Assembly: GCA_014058105.1 (NCBI GenBank)
Contig: JACGCM010001844.1
Coordinates: 744,001 to 808,000, forward strand
Length of the DNA stretch: 64,000 nucleotides
From: Kingdonia uniflora
Taxonomy: Eukaryota > Streptophyta > Magnoliopsida > Ranunculales > Circaeasteraceae
Reading direction: 5' to 3'
Each line of letters begins with the position of its first letter. The stretch's first letter is position 1. The translations under genes were made by a program, and so were the position numbers. The notes under the pieces are model-generated. The model made no database searches and was not told the DNA's origin. It saw nothing but the letters and a program-made list of their open reading frames with translations. Shown here in pieces: positions 10,688 to 20,689 of this stretch.

Positions 10688-11848
10688 ATCTCCCCTTCGC
10701 AACTGAAGTCACGTGTGGCTTTAGTTGAGGGAAACAATAAACTAGGACCCTGTGATGACATAAGCGAGAGTTTGAAAATCGGAACGTCTGTATTGATGAG
10801 TGTGTTGTCATTATGATACGTGAGTGTTATGGGCAGACTTGTGGTTTTCCCGACCGAATGACTGTCCTGGGAAACAACGTGCGCCAAATGCGGTATCTCA
10901 ATAAATAATGGTCAGATCTTATCGCCGAATAACCTACAACAAATGTTCACTTTATAACATCTTGGTTAAGATGAGGAATCGAGTGTATCATACCCGATTT
11001 TCTTTCATCATGGAGGAACCCCAGATACGGAATTTTGGCTATCAGAGTAGGGAAACTCCCTTTGCTGTTTTGTTGAAGGAGTGTTGTTTGAAATATTTCC
11101 AGGTATTATGTAGCGTCCGATTTAGCGGCTAGAGTATATGCGATGCAAAATCCCTAGCCTCTAATGATGTTCTGATTTCTAAGATAGGAGTCCTCTTCAT
11201 GCTCTACTAACTCCGGGTTGGTGGGGATAAGGAGGAAGAGACGGCGGTGGTGGTGGTGGCGTATGGAAGATGGATCGCTTCCTTCGGCAAAATCATCTTT
11301 TCTTTTAATTCCTCCTGCAGGGAAATGAAGGGGATTGAGGTGTTTGACCTGTTGCAGTCTTGCTTTTTTTGAGCTGTGGCTGAGGTTTCTCTGGAAGATC
11401 AGCATTATCTTGGCAACGAGAAAAGAACTAGAGACCCGTCCTCGTGCTTGAGAAAGTATCTGTAATATCGAGCTTCTAAGAGCTTGATTCTGTAATTGTA
11501 AAGCAACGCTGTAGGGGTAGTCCTGTAATGAACTTGTTAGATGAAAATTGAGCGTAATAAAAGAATATTTTGTTTGTTTCTTACTAGCGAAAAACAAAAA
11601 TAGTCGACACGTTATCAAGCTGTAATAATATGGGAGTAAATTGTTGGTGGGATAACATACCTTATCCTACCTCGTAAACAACTCAAGCTTAACAGATGTA
11701 AAGATAAAGCTCAAAATCTAACCTTTAGATAGCTCGATTAAGCACGAAAAGATAATAGTAAGTAGTTCGAACCCGGGAAGAGTTGGTTATAGAAACTTAA
11801 ATATGTTGCGTTTAGTCAATCGAAAAATTAGTCTTGTTAACTGAATAG
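10688..11848. other. B1 segment between 3' LTR and antisense gene
   Basis: About 1.16 kb conserved with B2 (43746-44903), including the polypurine tract. Short open frames occur (for example plus 10908-11132) but differ between copies in frame, so I do not call a gene. It is probably the promoter-proximal and upstream region of the antisense gene plus 3' element sequence. Confidence 0.5.
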
Positions 11849-11855
11849 TATAAAA
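11849..11855 (+). promoter_or_regulatory. TATA box of the B1 antisense gene
   Basis: TATAAAA 36 bases upstream of the ATG at 11891. B2 has TATAAAA on the minus strand at 43739-43745, again 36 bases from its ATG at 43703. The identical spacing in two independently inserted copies supports a functional promoter driving transcription opposite to the element. Confidence 0.7.
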
Positions 11856-11890
11856 GTGTGACTTGTTCTTTAAGAAGGTTATTCATAAAA

Positions 11891-12259
11891 ATGGTGAAGA
11901 CTCGCTCTCAGAGGGATGTTGAAGCGCGTGCATTGAACAACTTGCGCTTGGCACTCAAGATTGATGAAATAAGGGAAGCTGTTTTCGGGCAACAAGGTTA
12001 TGATGCGGCTCTGCTCGAGACCCGAGCGAACTACGAGGGTATGACTGATACAGAAAGGGGCGAGGAAATGAACCGCGTGTACTGGTCAGAGTTCATGCCT
12101 ATCTGTTGGCGGTCTATTGAAGAACGCAAAGAGTTCGTCATGATGATGACAAGGGAGGAGATCATCAATGAGGATAAGGATATCGCCTCAAAGCTACTGA
12201 AAGGTTGTGGTGTCAAAGGGCTCACGGGTTGCTTCAAATGTAAGTATCTTGGAGATTAG
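11891..12259 (+). pseudogene. B1 antisense gene, 5' exon
   Basis: Starts MVKTRSQRDVEARALNN, chosen because the upstream GTG at 11858 lies at the TATA box and is not a plant start. Encodes about 120 residues, helical and charged, ending LTGCFKCKYLGD. B2 encodes the same protein (MVKTHSQRAVKARALSD...). A GTAAGTAT at 12240 looks like a splice donor, but B2 has GCAAGTAT there and reads on to a stop a few codons later, so the end of this exon is uncertain. I do not recognise the family; there are two closely spaced Cys (CFKC) but no full zinc motif. Confidence 0.6.
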
Positions 12260-12459
12260 AGTGATTGACTGTTGTATTTTTGAGATGTAAGTGCCCGAAT
12301 TTACTTGAAAAAAACTTTGTTCACGAAAATAGGCTATGACTAGGATTGTTGTTGAAACTAAATTTTTGAATTTATGTTGCTAATTGATATTGACGCTAAA
12401 GTCAAGGTGTATAAGTAGGGCAAACAAAGGTACGTGAAATTTTAAAATAGATAATTCAG

Positions 12460-12900
12460 AATCATGGCTTTGGGGCATTGTGAAAAGAGTAGGACCAAGA
12501 GGCTGAGAGATACGCTAACGTATAATATTTGGTATAATGATGGGAAGGTGGTTTCACCGAAGTGGTACAACATGCCTGACAGGTTCAGACAAACAGACGG
12601 CTTGGTTTAGGAATCGAGGAATGTTTATTCGAAAACTCAAAACCGCCGGCGGTTCAGGGAAAGGTGTATAAGTACTCCCTCTCGTCCCTCTCCGAATACA
12701 ATAAACCAGAAACAAAAAAGAAGGGTTAGGGAAATAGAGATCTCAAGTGACGATTCCATTACCGCTGAAAGAGGAAAGGATAAGAGGAAAACAGTGCCTA
12801 GGAGTCTCTATTGTGAACAGCGAGAGGAGGCTGAGATCGAGGAAGTTTTGAAGAAGTTGCAGAAAAGACCGTTGCCGATAATCAGGAAACTATTGATCAG
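12460..12900 (+). pseudogene. B1 antisense gene, second coding block
   Basis: Follows a TTCAG acceptor. Reads MALGHCEKSRTKRLRD, YNIWYNDGKVVSP then a stop at 12607; further on a charged stretch (REIEISSDDSITAERGKD) and a helix-forming end, with donor CAG|GTAGGA at 12900/12901. B2 has the same blocks and the same donor (42708/42707). The reading frame is not continuous, so either there is a further intron near 12665 (GTATAAGTAC) or the copy is shifted. Confidence 0.5.
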
Positions 12901-13013
12901 GTAGGATGATCGTGTAATGTAACATCGGTTGTGAAACATGAACTCGAGCTTTGTAATATTATACTGCTGTTTGATGCGAACAACATTTTTCTTATGAAAA
13001 CCCCGTATTATAA

Positions 13014-13094
13014 GAGATAGAAAGCTTGCGCCTCAGAGTTGTGGACTTAGAGGGCCTACTTGAAATGGAGAAAAACTCCTCTGCTGATTTGCAG
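13014..13094 (+). pseudogene. B1 antisense gene, 81-base coiled-coil exon
   Basis: Encodes EIESLRLRVVDLEGLLEMEK and a short Q-ended tail, exactly 27 codons, closed by the donor CAG|GTTAGA. B2 has the matching 81-base exon (42594-42514) with an intact acceptor TTGTAG; in B1 the acceptor AG is AA. The preceding intron is 113 bases in both copies. Spacing of Leu/Val fits a heptad. Confidence 0.65.
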
Positions 13095-13361
13095 GTTAGA
13101 AAATTCATATAAATTAATAACTAGATGAACATGAATTTAATAGAAGAAGGGATATGTACCTTGTAAGTTTGTTCTGGTTCTGGATGTTTATGTATGTATA
13201 CTCTGCTTACAACCAAAGCAAGTTTCTTGGACGGTACGCCAAGGGGGCACTGGCTCTCTTGAGCATGCAGGTGTCTATTCTGCAAGTTTGTCAGTATGCT
13301 TCTGTCAATCTATTTCCCAATTAGATACTGATGTTTTGAGTACCTGCTAACTGTTATGCAG

Positions 13362-14744
13362 AAGGAGCTAGATGTTGCTAGAGATAGAGAAGAACAGACT
13401 CCTTTCTATAATGCTGAGTATGCAGAAGAATATGAGGCTTTAATCTCTCAGTATGAAGATCGATTGGATGATAATGTAGAGCTTTCTCTAAAGCTCAAAA
13501 AAGCTAAGAGCCAAGTCGGGGATAAGACTACAACACTTTTGAGCAGGGATTTGGCTTTGAACCAACTTATCAGCGAACTTGCTGAGTTGAAGGAAAGAGC
13601 GGCGTCAGGTTCTCAGCACGATGCTGAGTTAGCCGAATATCGTATTAGAGCATTGAATGATGAGATATCTGATATGAAATGTAACATTCGTACTCTGAAC
13701 GAGCAGTTGTTAAAGAGAGAGATCGGCCAAGATACTGCGAGAACTATCTTGGCTGTGTCTGAGGCCGATTTTGAAAAATTGAGCAATAGTATTGTGGGTA
13801 AAGATTTAGAATTGCGTAACTCTGCACAAATACGTGATAGTTTGATCGCCAGGTTAGATCGTTTGAAGGCTGATTTACGTCGTTTAAAAGAGAGAGAGGC
13901 TAAGAGCAGGGCTGATTTAGCAAAGGTTCAAGCCAAGAACAAAAGTTTGGTGGACGATTTGGCCCACGTCCGCGGAAATGTGATGAGGGCGGTGCAACGT
14001 GATAAGGAGTTGAATGAAAGAATTAATCAACTCTGTGCCCGAATTACCAAATTGGAGCGGGAATTACGTGCACGGGAAATGAAGTATGAGAATGATCTCA
14101 AATTGGAATTGGATAAAAGGGATGGTGAAATTGCTTCTGGCGAGGGGAGTCGAGAGATGAAGGAATTCCTTCGTCAAAAAGAAGAGTTAGTGTAGAATAT
14201 GCGTATTGACCTCACAAATTCTCGGCAGAAGTCGATAGACCTTACGAGGCAGATGAGTGAACGTATTGATCAATTTACAGTGGAATTGGCTTAATCGAAA
14301 GCTTGTCGTTTGAGGGATAACAAGTGCGCTGCTGTTACTTACCAATCCTTTAAGGAACTAGTAGTTCATGATCAAGATAAATGTGACGGTAAAGCTTTGC
14401 ATCAACGAAAATTAAGCGCAATGGTTGCATTTTTTCTTGAGGAAATAAAATTTTTGCAGGTTGAGAGGGATTTAATGCAAGGTTGCATCTTTTGGAGGAC
14501 TTGTGTATGTAAACTCGATATCTCGAGCATAGATCCGATTGGGGTTATGGATCATGGTATTGGGACCACGACTGCTGAAAAGATAACTCGAGGGAGAGAA
14601 ATTGTTGCTGAACGATCTCTAGAATACATGGCATCCAGGAATAAAATAGGGGGAAGCTCGAGTAAAGTCTCACCTACTCCAGCTGTCAGAGGAAGGCCGA
14701 CTGCTCTCCCATCAAGAATATCTAGCAGAATAAAAAAGAAGTAG
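13362..14744 (+). pseudogene. B1 antisense gene, long coiled-coil exon
   Basis: Acceptor TTATGCAG|AAGG at 13361/13362. Encodes KELDVARDREEQTPFYNAEY and then about 300 residues of heptad-like coiled coil rich in Glu, Lys, Leu and Arg (RLKADLRRLKERE; RINQLCARITKLERELRAR), then a globular-looking part with Cys (GCIFWRTCVCKLDISSID) and a Ser/Pro/Arg tail ending RIKKK at TAG 14742. Two stops (about 14193 and 14293) are sense codons in B2, so the parent was one long frame. The same exon in B2 is 42245-40775. Coiled coils imply self-association or docking; no known domain name can be given. Confidence 0.7.
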
Positions 14745-14991
14745 ACTTAAATACTGATAACGAGTACCTTTTGTAATTAAATGTTGATGCTTCAATGACT
14801 GATTGAATTGATCAGCGTTCGATGTAAGCCCTTGAGAGGAGCGTTGTAATATGAAATGTTGATATTGGAAACTAACATTTTCTTCGCCTGCAGTAGATGT
14901 TATTTTCTTGTTTGACCTATCGAATTAGAAGAAGTCCGTGAGTATAGAAGTAAGTATTATCTGTGCTTTAACCCTTAGACTTTAGGGAGGC

Positions 14992-16850
14992 TTAGCGGCA
15001 TCGAGCAAGTTTTTTCTCACTCGTGGTTTAGGCAAGTTATCTTCAAGCTAAGAGGTTCGTTATGGCCCCCGCCTTCGGATGTATGAGTATCCTTAAGAGT
15101 TAGGCTAGTATTATCTATGCCATTACCAATATTGGATGTTGGAGCTTATCGGCAGTGAGCAAGTTCTTTTTCTCACTCGTGCTTTAGGCATGTTATCTTC
15201 AGCTAAGAGGTTCATTATGGCCCCCGCCTTTGGATGTATGAGCATCCTCAGGAGTTAGGCTAGTACTATCTATGCCATTACCAATATTGGATGCTAGAGA
15301 TTATCGGCAGCGAGCAAGTTTTTTTCTCAATCGTGTTTTAGGCTTGTTATCTTCAGGCTAAGAGGTTCGTTATGGCCCCCGCCTTCGGATGTATGAGTAT
15401 CCTCAAGAGTTAGGCTAGTATTATCAATGCCATTACCAATATTGGATGTTGAAGCTTATTGGCAGTGAGCAAGTTTTTTCCTCACTCGTGCTTTAGGCTT
15501 GTTATCTTCAGGCTAAGATGTTCGTTATGGCCCTCACCTTGGGATGTATGAGTATCATCAGGAGTTAGGCTAGTATTATCCATGCCATTACCATTGTTGG
15601 ATGTTGGAGCTTATCGGCAGCGAGCAAGTTTTTACCTCACTCGTGCTTTAGGCTTGTTATCTTCAGGGTAAGAGGTTCGTTATGGTCCCCGCCTTCGGAT
15701 GTATGAGTATCCTCAGGAGTTAAGCTAGTATTATCAATGCCATTACCAATATTGGATGCCAGAGTTTATCGGCAGCGACCAAGTTCTTTCCTTACTCGTG
15801 CTTTAGGCTTATTATCTCCAGGCTAAGAGGTTCGTTATTGCCCCCACCTTCGGATGTATGAGTATCCTTAGGAGCAAGGCTAGTATTATCTATGCCATTA
15901 CCAATATTAGATGTTGGAGCTTATCGGCAGTGAGCAAGTTTTTTCCTCACTCGTGCTTTTGTCTTGTTATCTTCAGGCTAAGAGGTTCGCTATGGCCCCC
16001 TCCTTCGGATGTATGAGTATCCTCAGGAGTTAGGCTAGTATTATCAATGCCATTACCAATGTTGGATGCTGGAGCTTATTGGCAGCGAGCAAATTTTTTC
16101 CTCCCTCGTGCTTTAGGCTTGTTATCTTCAGGCTAAGAGGTTCGTTATGGCCCCCGCCTTCAGATGTATGAGTATCCTCAGGAGTTAGGCTAGTATTATC
16201 TATGCCATTACCAATGCTTGATGCTGGAGCTTATCGGCAGTGAGCAAGTTCTTTCCTCACTCGTACTTTAGGATTGTTATCTTTAGGCTATGAGGTTCGT
16301 TATGGCCCCCGCCTACGGATGTATGAGTATTCGCAGGAGTTAGGCTAGTATTATCTATACCATTACCAATGTTTGATTTTTAAGCTTATCGGCAGCGAAC
16401 AAGTTTTTTCCTCACTCGTGCTTTAGTCTTGTTATCTTCAGGCAAAGAGGTTCGTTATGGCTCCCGCCTTCGGATGTATGAGTATCCTCAGGAGTTAGGC
16501 TAGTATTATTTATGCAATTACCAATGTTGGATGTTAGAGCTTATTGGCAGCGAGCAAGTTTTTTCCTCACTCGTGCTTTAGGCTTGTTATCTTCAGGCTA
16601 AGAGGTTCGTTATGGCACCTGCCTTCAGATGTATGAGTATCCTTAGGAGTTAGTCTTGTATTATCTATGCCATTACCAATATTTGATGTTGGAGCTTATT
16701 GGCAGCGAGCAAGTTTTTTAATCATTCGTGCTTTAGGCTTGTTATCTTCAGGCTAAGAGGTTCGTTATGGTCCTCGCCTTCGGATGTATGAGTATCCTCA
16801 GGAGTTAGGCTAGTATTATCTATGCCATTACCAATGTTGGATCTTGGTTT
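14992..16850. repeat. 155-bp tandem array of B1 (12 units)
   Basis: The marker TTATCGGCAGCGAGCAAG or close variants falls at 14992, 15146, 15301, 15456, 15611, 15766, 15921, 16076, 16231, 16386, 16541 and 16696: steps of 155 bases throughout (154 for the first). Units also share GGTTCGTTATGGCCCCCGCC and GGATGTATGAGTATCC. The array separates the 3' ends of the antisense gene and integrase. B2 has 7 units. Confidence 0.96.
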
Positions 16851-17029
16851 TACCTTTAGGTATCGAGCTAGTATAACTGTGCTTTAACCCTTGGGTGGAG
16901 ATGGATGGAGATAAAGTAGAACTATATAGCAGGGATTCTTGTGATAAAAAAGAGATTTCATTGATTGAAAAGAGTTTGTACATACATTGGAGGTAAAAAC
17001 TCGAGGTGGATTGGGCTTTGTTGAGCGAC

Positions 17030-18405
17030 AGAGGAGCTGTTCAGCGTCGATATAACTTTAATCTTCTTGCATTCCATGGATTTTGAATTTTGTCACCGGC
17101 TTCCGTCATGAGATAGTATGATCCTAGACCAGTTTGACCTATGACCATGAAATGACCTTTCCAATTTTTTGCTAGTTTGCCAGCATGTGGATCTTTTTTA
17201 TTATCTAAGATTTCTCGAAGGACCCGGTCGATGATAGCAAACTCCTGAGTACGAACTCGTTTGATATATGAATTTGCCAGTGTTTGATAATATCAACCAA
17301 GATTTGCGATAGCTCGATCTCATGTCTAATCGATCGAATTGAGGTTGCACGCCAATTTGAACTCATTTTCTTCGTCTGTGAGCTTGAGGCCTCTTACAGG
17401 ATGGTGGTACTTTGTTGGGATCACAACTTTAGTTTCATAGGCAAGTAGAAATAGAGTGCACTGTGTTGACTTCAGGGGCATAGTTTGATAAGCCCATAAG
17501 ACGTAAGGTAATTCACGTATCCAGTTGCCCTTCTTCTGTGATATAAGGCGCTTTTTTAGACCATCCACGATGATTTTGTTTGTGATCTCCGCCTGTCCGT
17601 TTCCCTGGGGGTAGTACGGGTTTGATGGTGAATGGATTATGTTGTGTTTGTTGAGAAATGCTACGACCTTGGCTCCAACGAACTGTGGACCGTTATCGAT
17701 ACGGATCAAATGGGAACAACCGAATCTTGTGATGATATGCTGCCAAATGATAGAAATGACCACTTCTTCACGAGTACTGCATAGAGGATCTGCTTCGACC
17801 CATTTAGTGAAGTAATCCGTAGCAACAAGGAGAAATTCCCTGTTACCAGGAGTATTGAGGAATTCACCAACTAGATCGAGTGCTCATCGCATGAACGGCC
17901 AGTACAACTTACTGGCATGGAGTTCGAGGGCAGTGCCCGAATTTGATTCCCATGATGCTAACATGAATTGCATTTCTGTGAATATTCTTTAGCTTGCTTC
18001 CGCATCCTTGGCCAGAACACTCTTTGGGTAATAGCTCTATTAGCAAGAGCTCGTCCTGCGGTATGGGATCCATAGGTACCTTCATGTAGATCTCGAAGCA
18101 TCTTGTCGGCAAGTTCCTTAGAGAGGCACTTGAGGTATGGATTAGTGACTGAACGCGTGTAGAGATTGTTGTTTGGTTGGACTGTGTAGTGCTTTGAATT
18201 CTCGATGATGTGTTTGCACTATTGTGGATCATTGGGTACTAGCCCGTTGCATGAGTTATCCGGACAGAGATAAGTAACGAATGGTTTCCTCCAATCATCT
18301 CCCGCCATCTCATCGTCCCCAGTGTTAGTCGCATATATTGTAGTACGATTAACATTGGGGTTAGAAATAACTTTGATTTGAAGGTTTCTTGATTTTGTAC
18401 CCAAT
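17030..18405 (-). pseudogene. B1 integrase with the end of aRNH
   Basis: Minus strand: LAGVLGTKSRNLQIKVISN (end of aRNH region), DDWRKPFVTYLCPDNSC, the zinc-binding part (KMLRDLHEGTYGSHTAGRA, QRVFWPRMRKQAKEYSQKC), core ([54 protein letters not shown]) and C-terminal NPWNARRLKLY. Motifs for D,D35E catalysis are largely present, and the core between 17326 and 17763 is one open frame of 145 codons. Stops and shifts flank it. It is striking that integrase is the only enzyme kept by this family. Confidence 0.88.
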
Positions 18406-18409
18406 ACTC

Positions 18410-18665
18410 CAGCTAAGAAAACAAAGGATTCGGCATTGTGATTCTCTCAGGGCTAGTGGTGGTTGGCAGTTCTTTAATGCTTTCAGAGCTGTTTGAAAAG
18501 CTAACATCTGAGCTTTTTATTTCTTTGTCTCCAAAACTCGAGCTTGATGCTCTCGTTCTGACATTTTCTCGCAGAGCTCTCGATCTGCCAATAGCTGGCG
18601 CTCAAGCTGACTCTGTTTCTTGGCTTCGGTAATTAAGCTCGCCTGAATTCGGTAATCCAATCAGG
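18410..18665 (-). pseudogene. B1 gag N-terminal remnant
   Basis: The minus strand reads a coiled-coil gag start (ASYWQIESSARK and, in the other frame, LERQLLADRELREKELE-like as seen in B2), then runs directly into the aRNH end at about 18430-18445. Capsid, nucleocapsid, protease, RT and native RNase H, some 3-4 kb in a complete element, are gone. The junction is identical in B2. Confidence 0.75.
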
Positions 18666-18747
18666 CCCCCTTGAACTTTCAAGCTGAGCTCCCAAAGATT
18701 GGTGTGTTTGAACCATAATTGAATACCGTTAACTGATGAGTATTTAT

Positions 18748-18797
18748 CGTGGCTTTTAACCACGTGGTCGTGGGTTCGGTTCCCTCAGACGGCCCCA
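18748..18797 (-). other. Extended primer-binding site equal to the 3' part of tRNA-Lys(UUU)
   Basis: On the plus strand, next to the LTR, one can fold an anticodon arm (stem CGTGG/CCACG, loop CTTTTAA with anticodon TTT, 18748-18764), a 5-base variable region, a T arm (18770-18786, stem GTGGG) and the acceptor strand AGACGGC followed by C and CCA (18787-18797). This is the 3' part of tRNA-Lys(UUU) as known in plants, from position about 27 to the CCA. Normal sites cover only about 8-18 bases. Two bases (AA) separate it from the LTR. Confidence 0.85.
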
Positions 18798-18799
18798 AA

Positions 18800-19416
18800 T
18801 GTAGGGTATAAATTTTGCAAAGCTCAAAATAGCTTGAAATCAATCCTTACACCAAGAACTACTATAACAAGAATTAAATAAGGGATAACACTTGACACAG
18901 GAAATTTAGCGTGGAAAACCTGTAAATAGGTAAAAAAACTACGACCACGAGTGGAGGATTTTGTTAAATTAGTATTATTGCTTAAGAGAGAGAGAATCTG
19001 ATCACCAGAGTTAATCTAAGAAAAAATAGCTAGAGATCAGATAATTGTGTGTATAGCATTGTCTGTCGACCCCCCCCCCCCCCCCCCCCCCCATGTTTCC
19101 TTAGGAGCTTGCCCTTTTATGGACCCTGCTTTAAGCTTGACATCGTGCTTGAACACATTCTCTTGAAAGTGGGAGTCATGGGCAGTTGAGTGTGTAACTG
19201 CTAGCTCGTGGGAGACAGGTATATGTTGACTTGTTCTGTTTACATTTATTGTGGGCGACCCACGTTTTGCTTGAGTTCGTGGTCAATGTGTAACTGTTGA
19301 CGTGCATGTAAGGTGTTTTTTTATGCATGAGTCTGGTACTGGATAAGATCGAGTCTTCCGGAGCTCGAGGTATAGATGAGATCGAGTGTCCATAGCTCGA
19401 GGGATAAGTCCCAACA
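18800..19416 (-). repeat. B1 5' LTR
   Basis: 617 bases. In element orientation it starts TGTTGGGACTTATCCC (19416) and ends CTACA at 18800. It contains a run of 23 C on the plus strand (19070-19092) where the other B LTRs have about 6-8; the TATA-like element is a little upstream in element orientation. This run explains its greater length. Confidence 0.93.
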
Positions 19417-19421
19417 GTTCG

Positions 19422-19923
19422 AGTACTGGGTTTTACAAGGTGATCGAAGGTAAACTATATGGGGTCTGGGGAGAGATTTTCTAACCTCTCTTTGGTTCCC
19501 CATCTCTCCTATTTATAGAACAAAGGATGAGTTGAGTCGCCAAGGTTAGGTCATATTATAAGTGTACATTCCGAATATCCTCTGAATATGGAGCGGATAT
19601 CCTAGAGTTGGTGTTGAAGCCGGAAATGCATGGTCTGACACCATGCTTTATCACTGTAACTGCAAGAACCAACACTCTGCCGTCTTGTCTAGTGAGCTGG
19701 ATATCTTTCTTATCACACTTCGACCATGTACGGATATGGTCGAAGTGTTTATGATGTTGAAGTGGAGTTCTTCGTCGAGGCTTGTTCAGAGTCGAGGCTT
19801 CGCCTTCGGGTGATCTTTGGGAGACTTGTTTAAGGATTGGATGGGCTTCGAGATATTCGAGTAGGCTTTGAAGTAGCCTTCGAGTGTTTGACTGGGCTAG
19901 AAGGTTACGAGTAGGTTACTACA
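19422..19923 (-). repeat. A1 5' LTR, outer piece
   Basis: The 5' portion of the A1 LTR, ending GGTTACTACA at 19923, with TATAAAT on the minus strand at 19511-19517. It continues the inner piece (9880-10085) after removal of B1 and one GTTYG copy. It matches the A2 LTR (26692-27233) and A3. Confidence 0.9.
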
Positions 19924-20323
19924 ACAATCATACACAGTGTTGGGGGCAAAAGTGGCAGAGAAGGATAGGGTTATTGCGAAATAGAAGAAAATCTTCCAAG
20001 GGTAGTATGATGATGAATGTGCTGATAGTGTCAGTCCGAAGAAGTTCATAGAGGATTTGGGGTATGATCCTAAAACTTTGCAACGTTTCCCCACTACCTA
20101 AGATCCTATTGCTGACGATACTGCCCAGGACGATGGGGTAGAAGGAGATGTTGCTGCTGCGGGTTCGGGAGGTATCTTGGAGACTCCAGCGATTGAATAA
20201 TCTGTTGCTGGGCATGCGATGGATGTGGTCGCAGATGCTACTGGGTCGAATCCTTCGGCTGGGGGTTCTGGACGTGTTGGGGAGGAGTCTGAAGGTGGAG
20301 GTGGTGTAGCCACTTCGATATGA
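19924..20323 (+). pseudogene. A2 antisense gene, 3' fragment
   Basis: Reads AKVAEKDRVIAK, PKKFIEDLGYDPKTLQRFPT and an acidic, Gly-rich end VATSI before TGA at 20321. It matches the end of the A1 and A3 antisense proteins (KEFIEDMGFDPDTL; KSFIDDMVYDPKTL). Four in-frame stops occur, each at a place where a Gln codon (CAG or CAA) is likely. Everything upstream is displaced by insertion of A1. Confidence 0.8.
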
Positions 20324-20689
20324 GGTATTGAACTGGGCGTTCCAGGATATTTTTTATTTATTTTTCTATTGGGTTGTAATATGTGAACAATGTTGAGCTT
20401 TCTTTGCACTTGATTTTTAAACTTGTGAATGCTTTGAATTGTTGATGTAAACTGTGCTGAAACTTGTTTGTGTTAACTTTATTTATGCTGAATTGCTATT
20501 CTAGACTCCTGATGTGTGCTCTGAACTTGATTTGAATTGATTTTTGTTTAACCTGATTCTCTAATATATGCTGCACTGAAACATCTTGTTAAAAATTTTG
20601 CATGCTTATATCTGCATATGCTATAAGTGTAGAATGATTATAAAGTGGCCGAACCTTGAAGAGCTTCGAGATGGTATCCCGAGAGTTAA

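Larger units (their letters stand above)
10086..19416 (-). mobile_element. B1: non-autonomous Tat-like element nested in A1 LTR
   Basis: Minus orientation: 5' LTR 19416-18800, tRNA-Lys-like primer-binding site, short gag remnant, end of aRNH, integrase, 155-bp array, antisense gene (plus strand), 3' LTR 10687-10086. Flanks GTTTG (10081-10085) and GTTCG (19417-19421) are the 5-base target duplication with one C/T difference; joining A1 across the site restores the order found in the A2 LTR (26692 onward). Total 9331 bases. Capsid, protease, RT and RNase H are missing and the same deletion is in B2, so both copies came from an already deleted parent mobilised in trans. Confidence 0.92.
1..19923 (-). 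mobile_element. A1: Tat-type Ty3/gypsy retrotransposon, partial, interrupted by B1
   Basis: Read on the minus strand the order is 5' LTR (19923-19422 and 10085-9880), primer-binding site, gag, protease, RT, RNase H, aRNH, integrase, a 194-bp tandem array, then a gene on the opposite (plus) strand. The 3' LTR is outside the window to the left. Gag-pol order with integrase last is that of Ty3/gypsy, and the second, archaeal-like RNase H is the hallmark of the Tat lineage. B1 (10086-19416) sits inside the 5' LTR, and a LINE fragment sits between aRNH and integrase. Many stops, a capsid deletion and damaged active sites make the copy inactive. At 19923/19924 it abuts the antisense gene of A2, so A1 inserted there; the second target-site copy is not visible. 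Confidence 0.9.

Noticed and set aside
10908..11132. 74-codon plus-strand frame in B1
   Set aside because: The B2 counterpart does not keep the frame; not supported as a gene.
11858..11890. Upstream GTG start giving MTCSLRRLF in the B antisense gene
   Set aside because: It overlaps the TATA box region; plant translation would begin at the ATG at 11891.
14992..16850. CRISPR-like array
   Set aside because: Units are 155 bp with no unique spacers, in a plant retroelement; an ordinary tandem repeat.
18438..18632. Open frame on the plus strand, also open in B2 (37895-37674 on minus)
   Set aside because: It is the complement of the coiled-coil gag start; its openness follows from the Glu/Lys-rich composition of gag and no start signals are shared.
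18748..18797. tRNA-Lys gene
   Set aside because: Only the 3' part of the tRNA is present, it abuts an LTR and has no 5' half or D arm; it is a primer-binding site.
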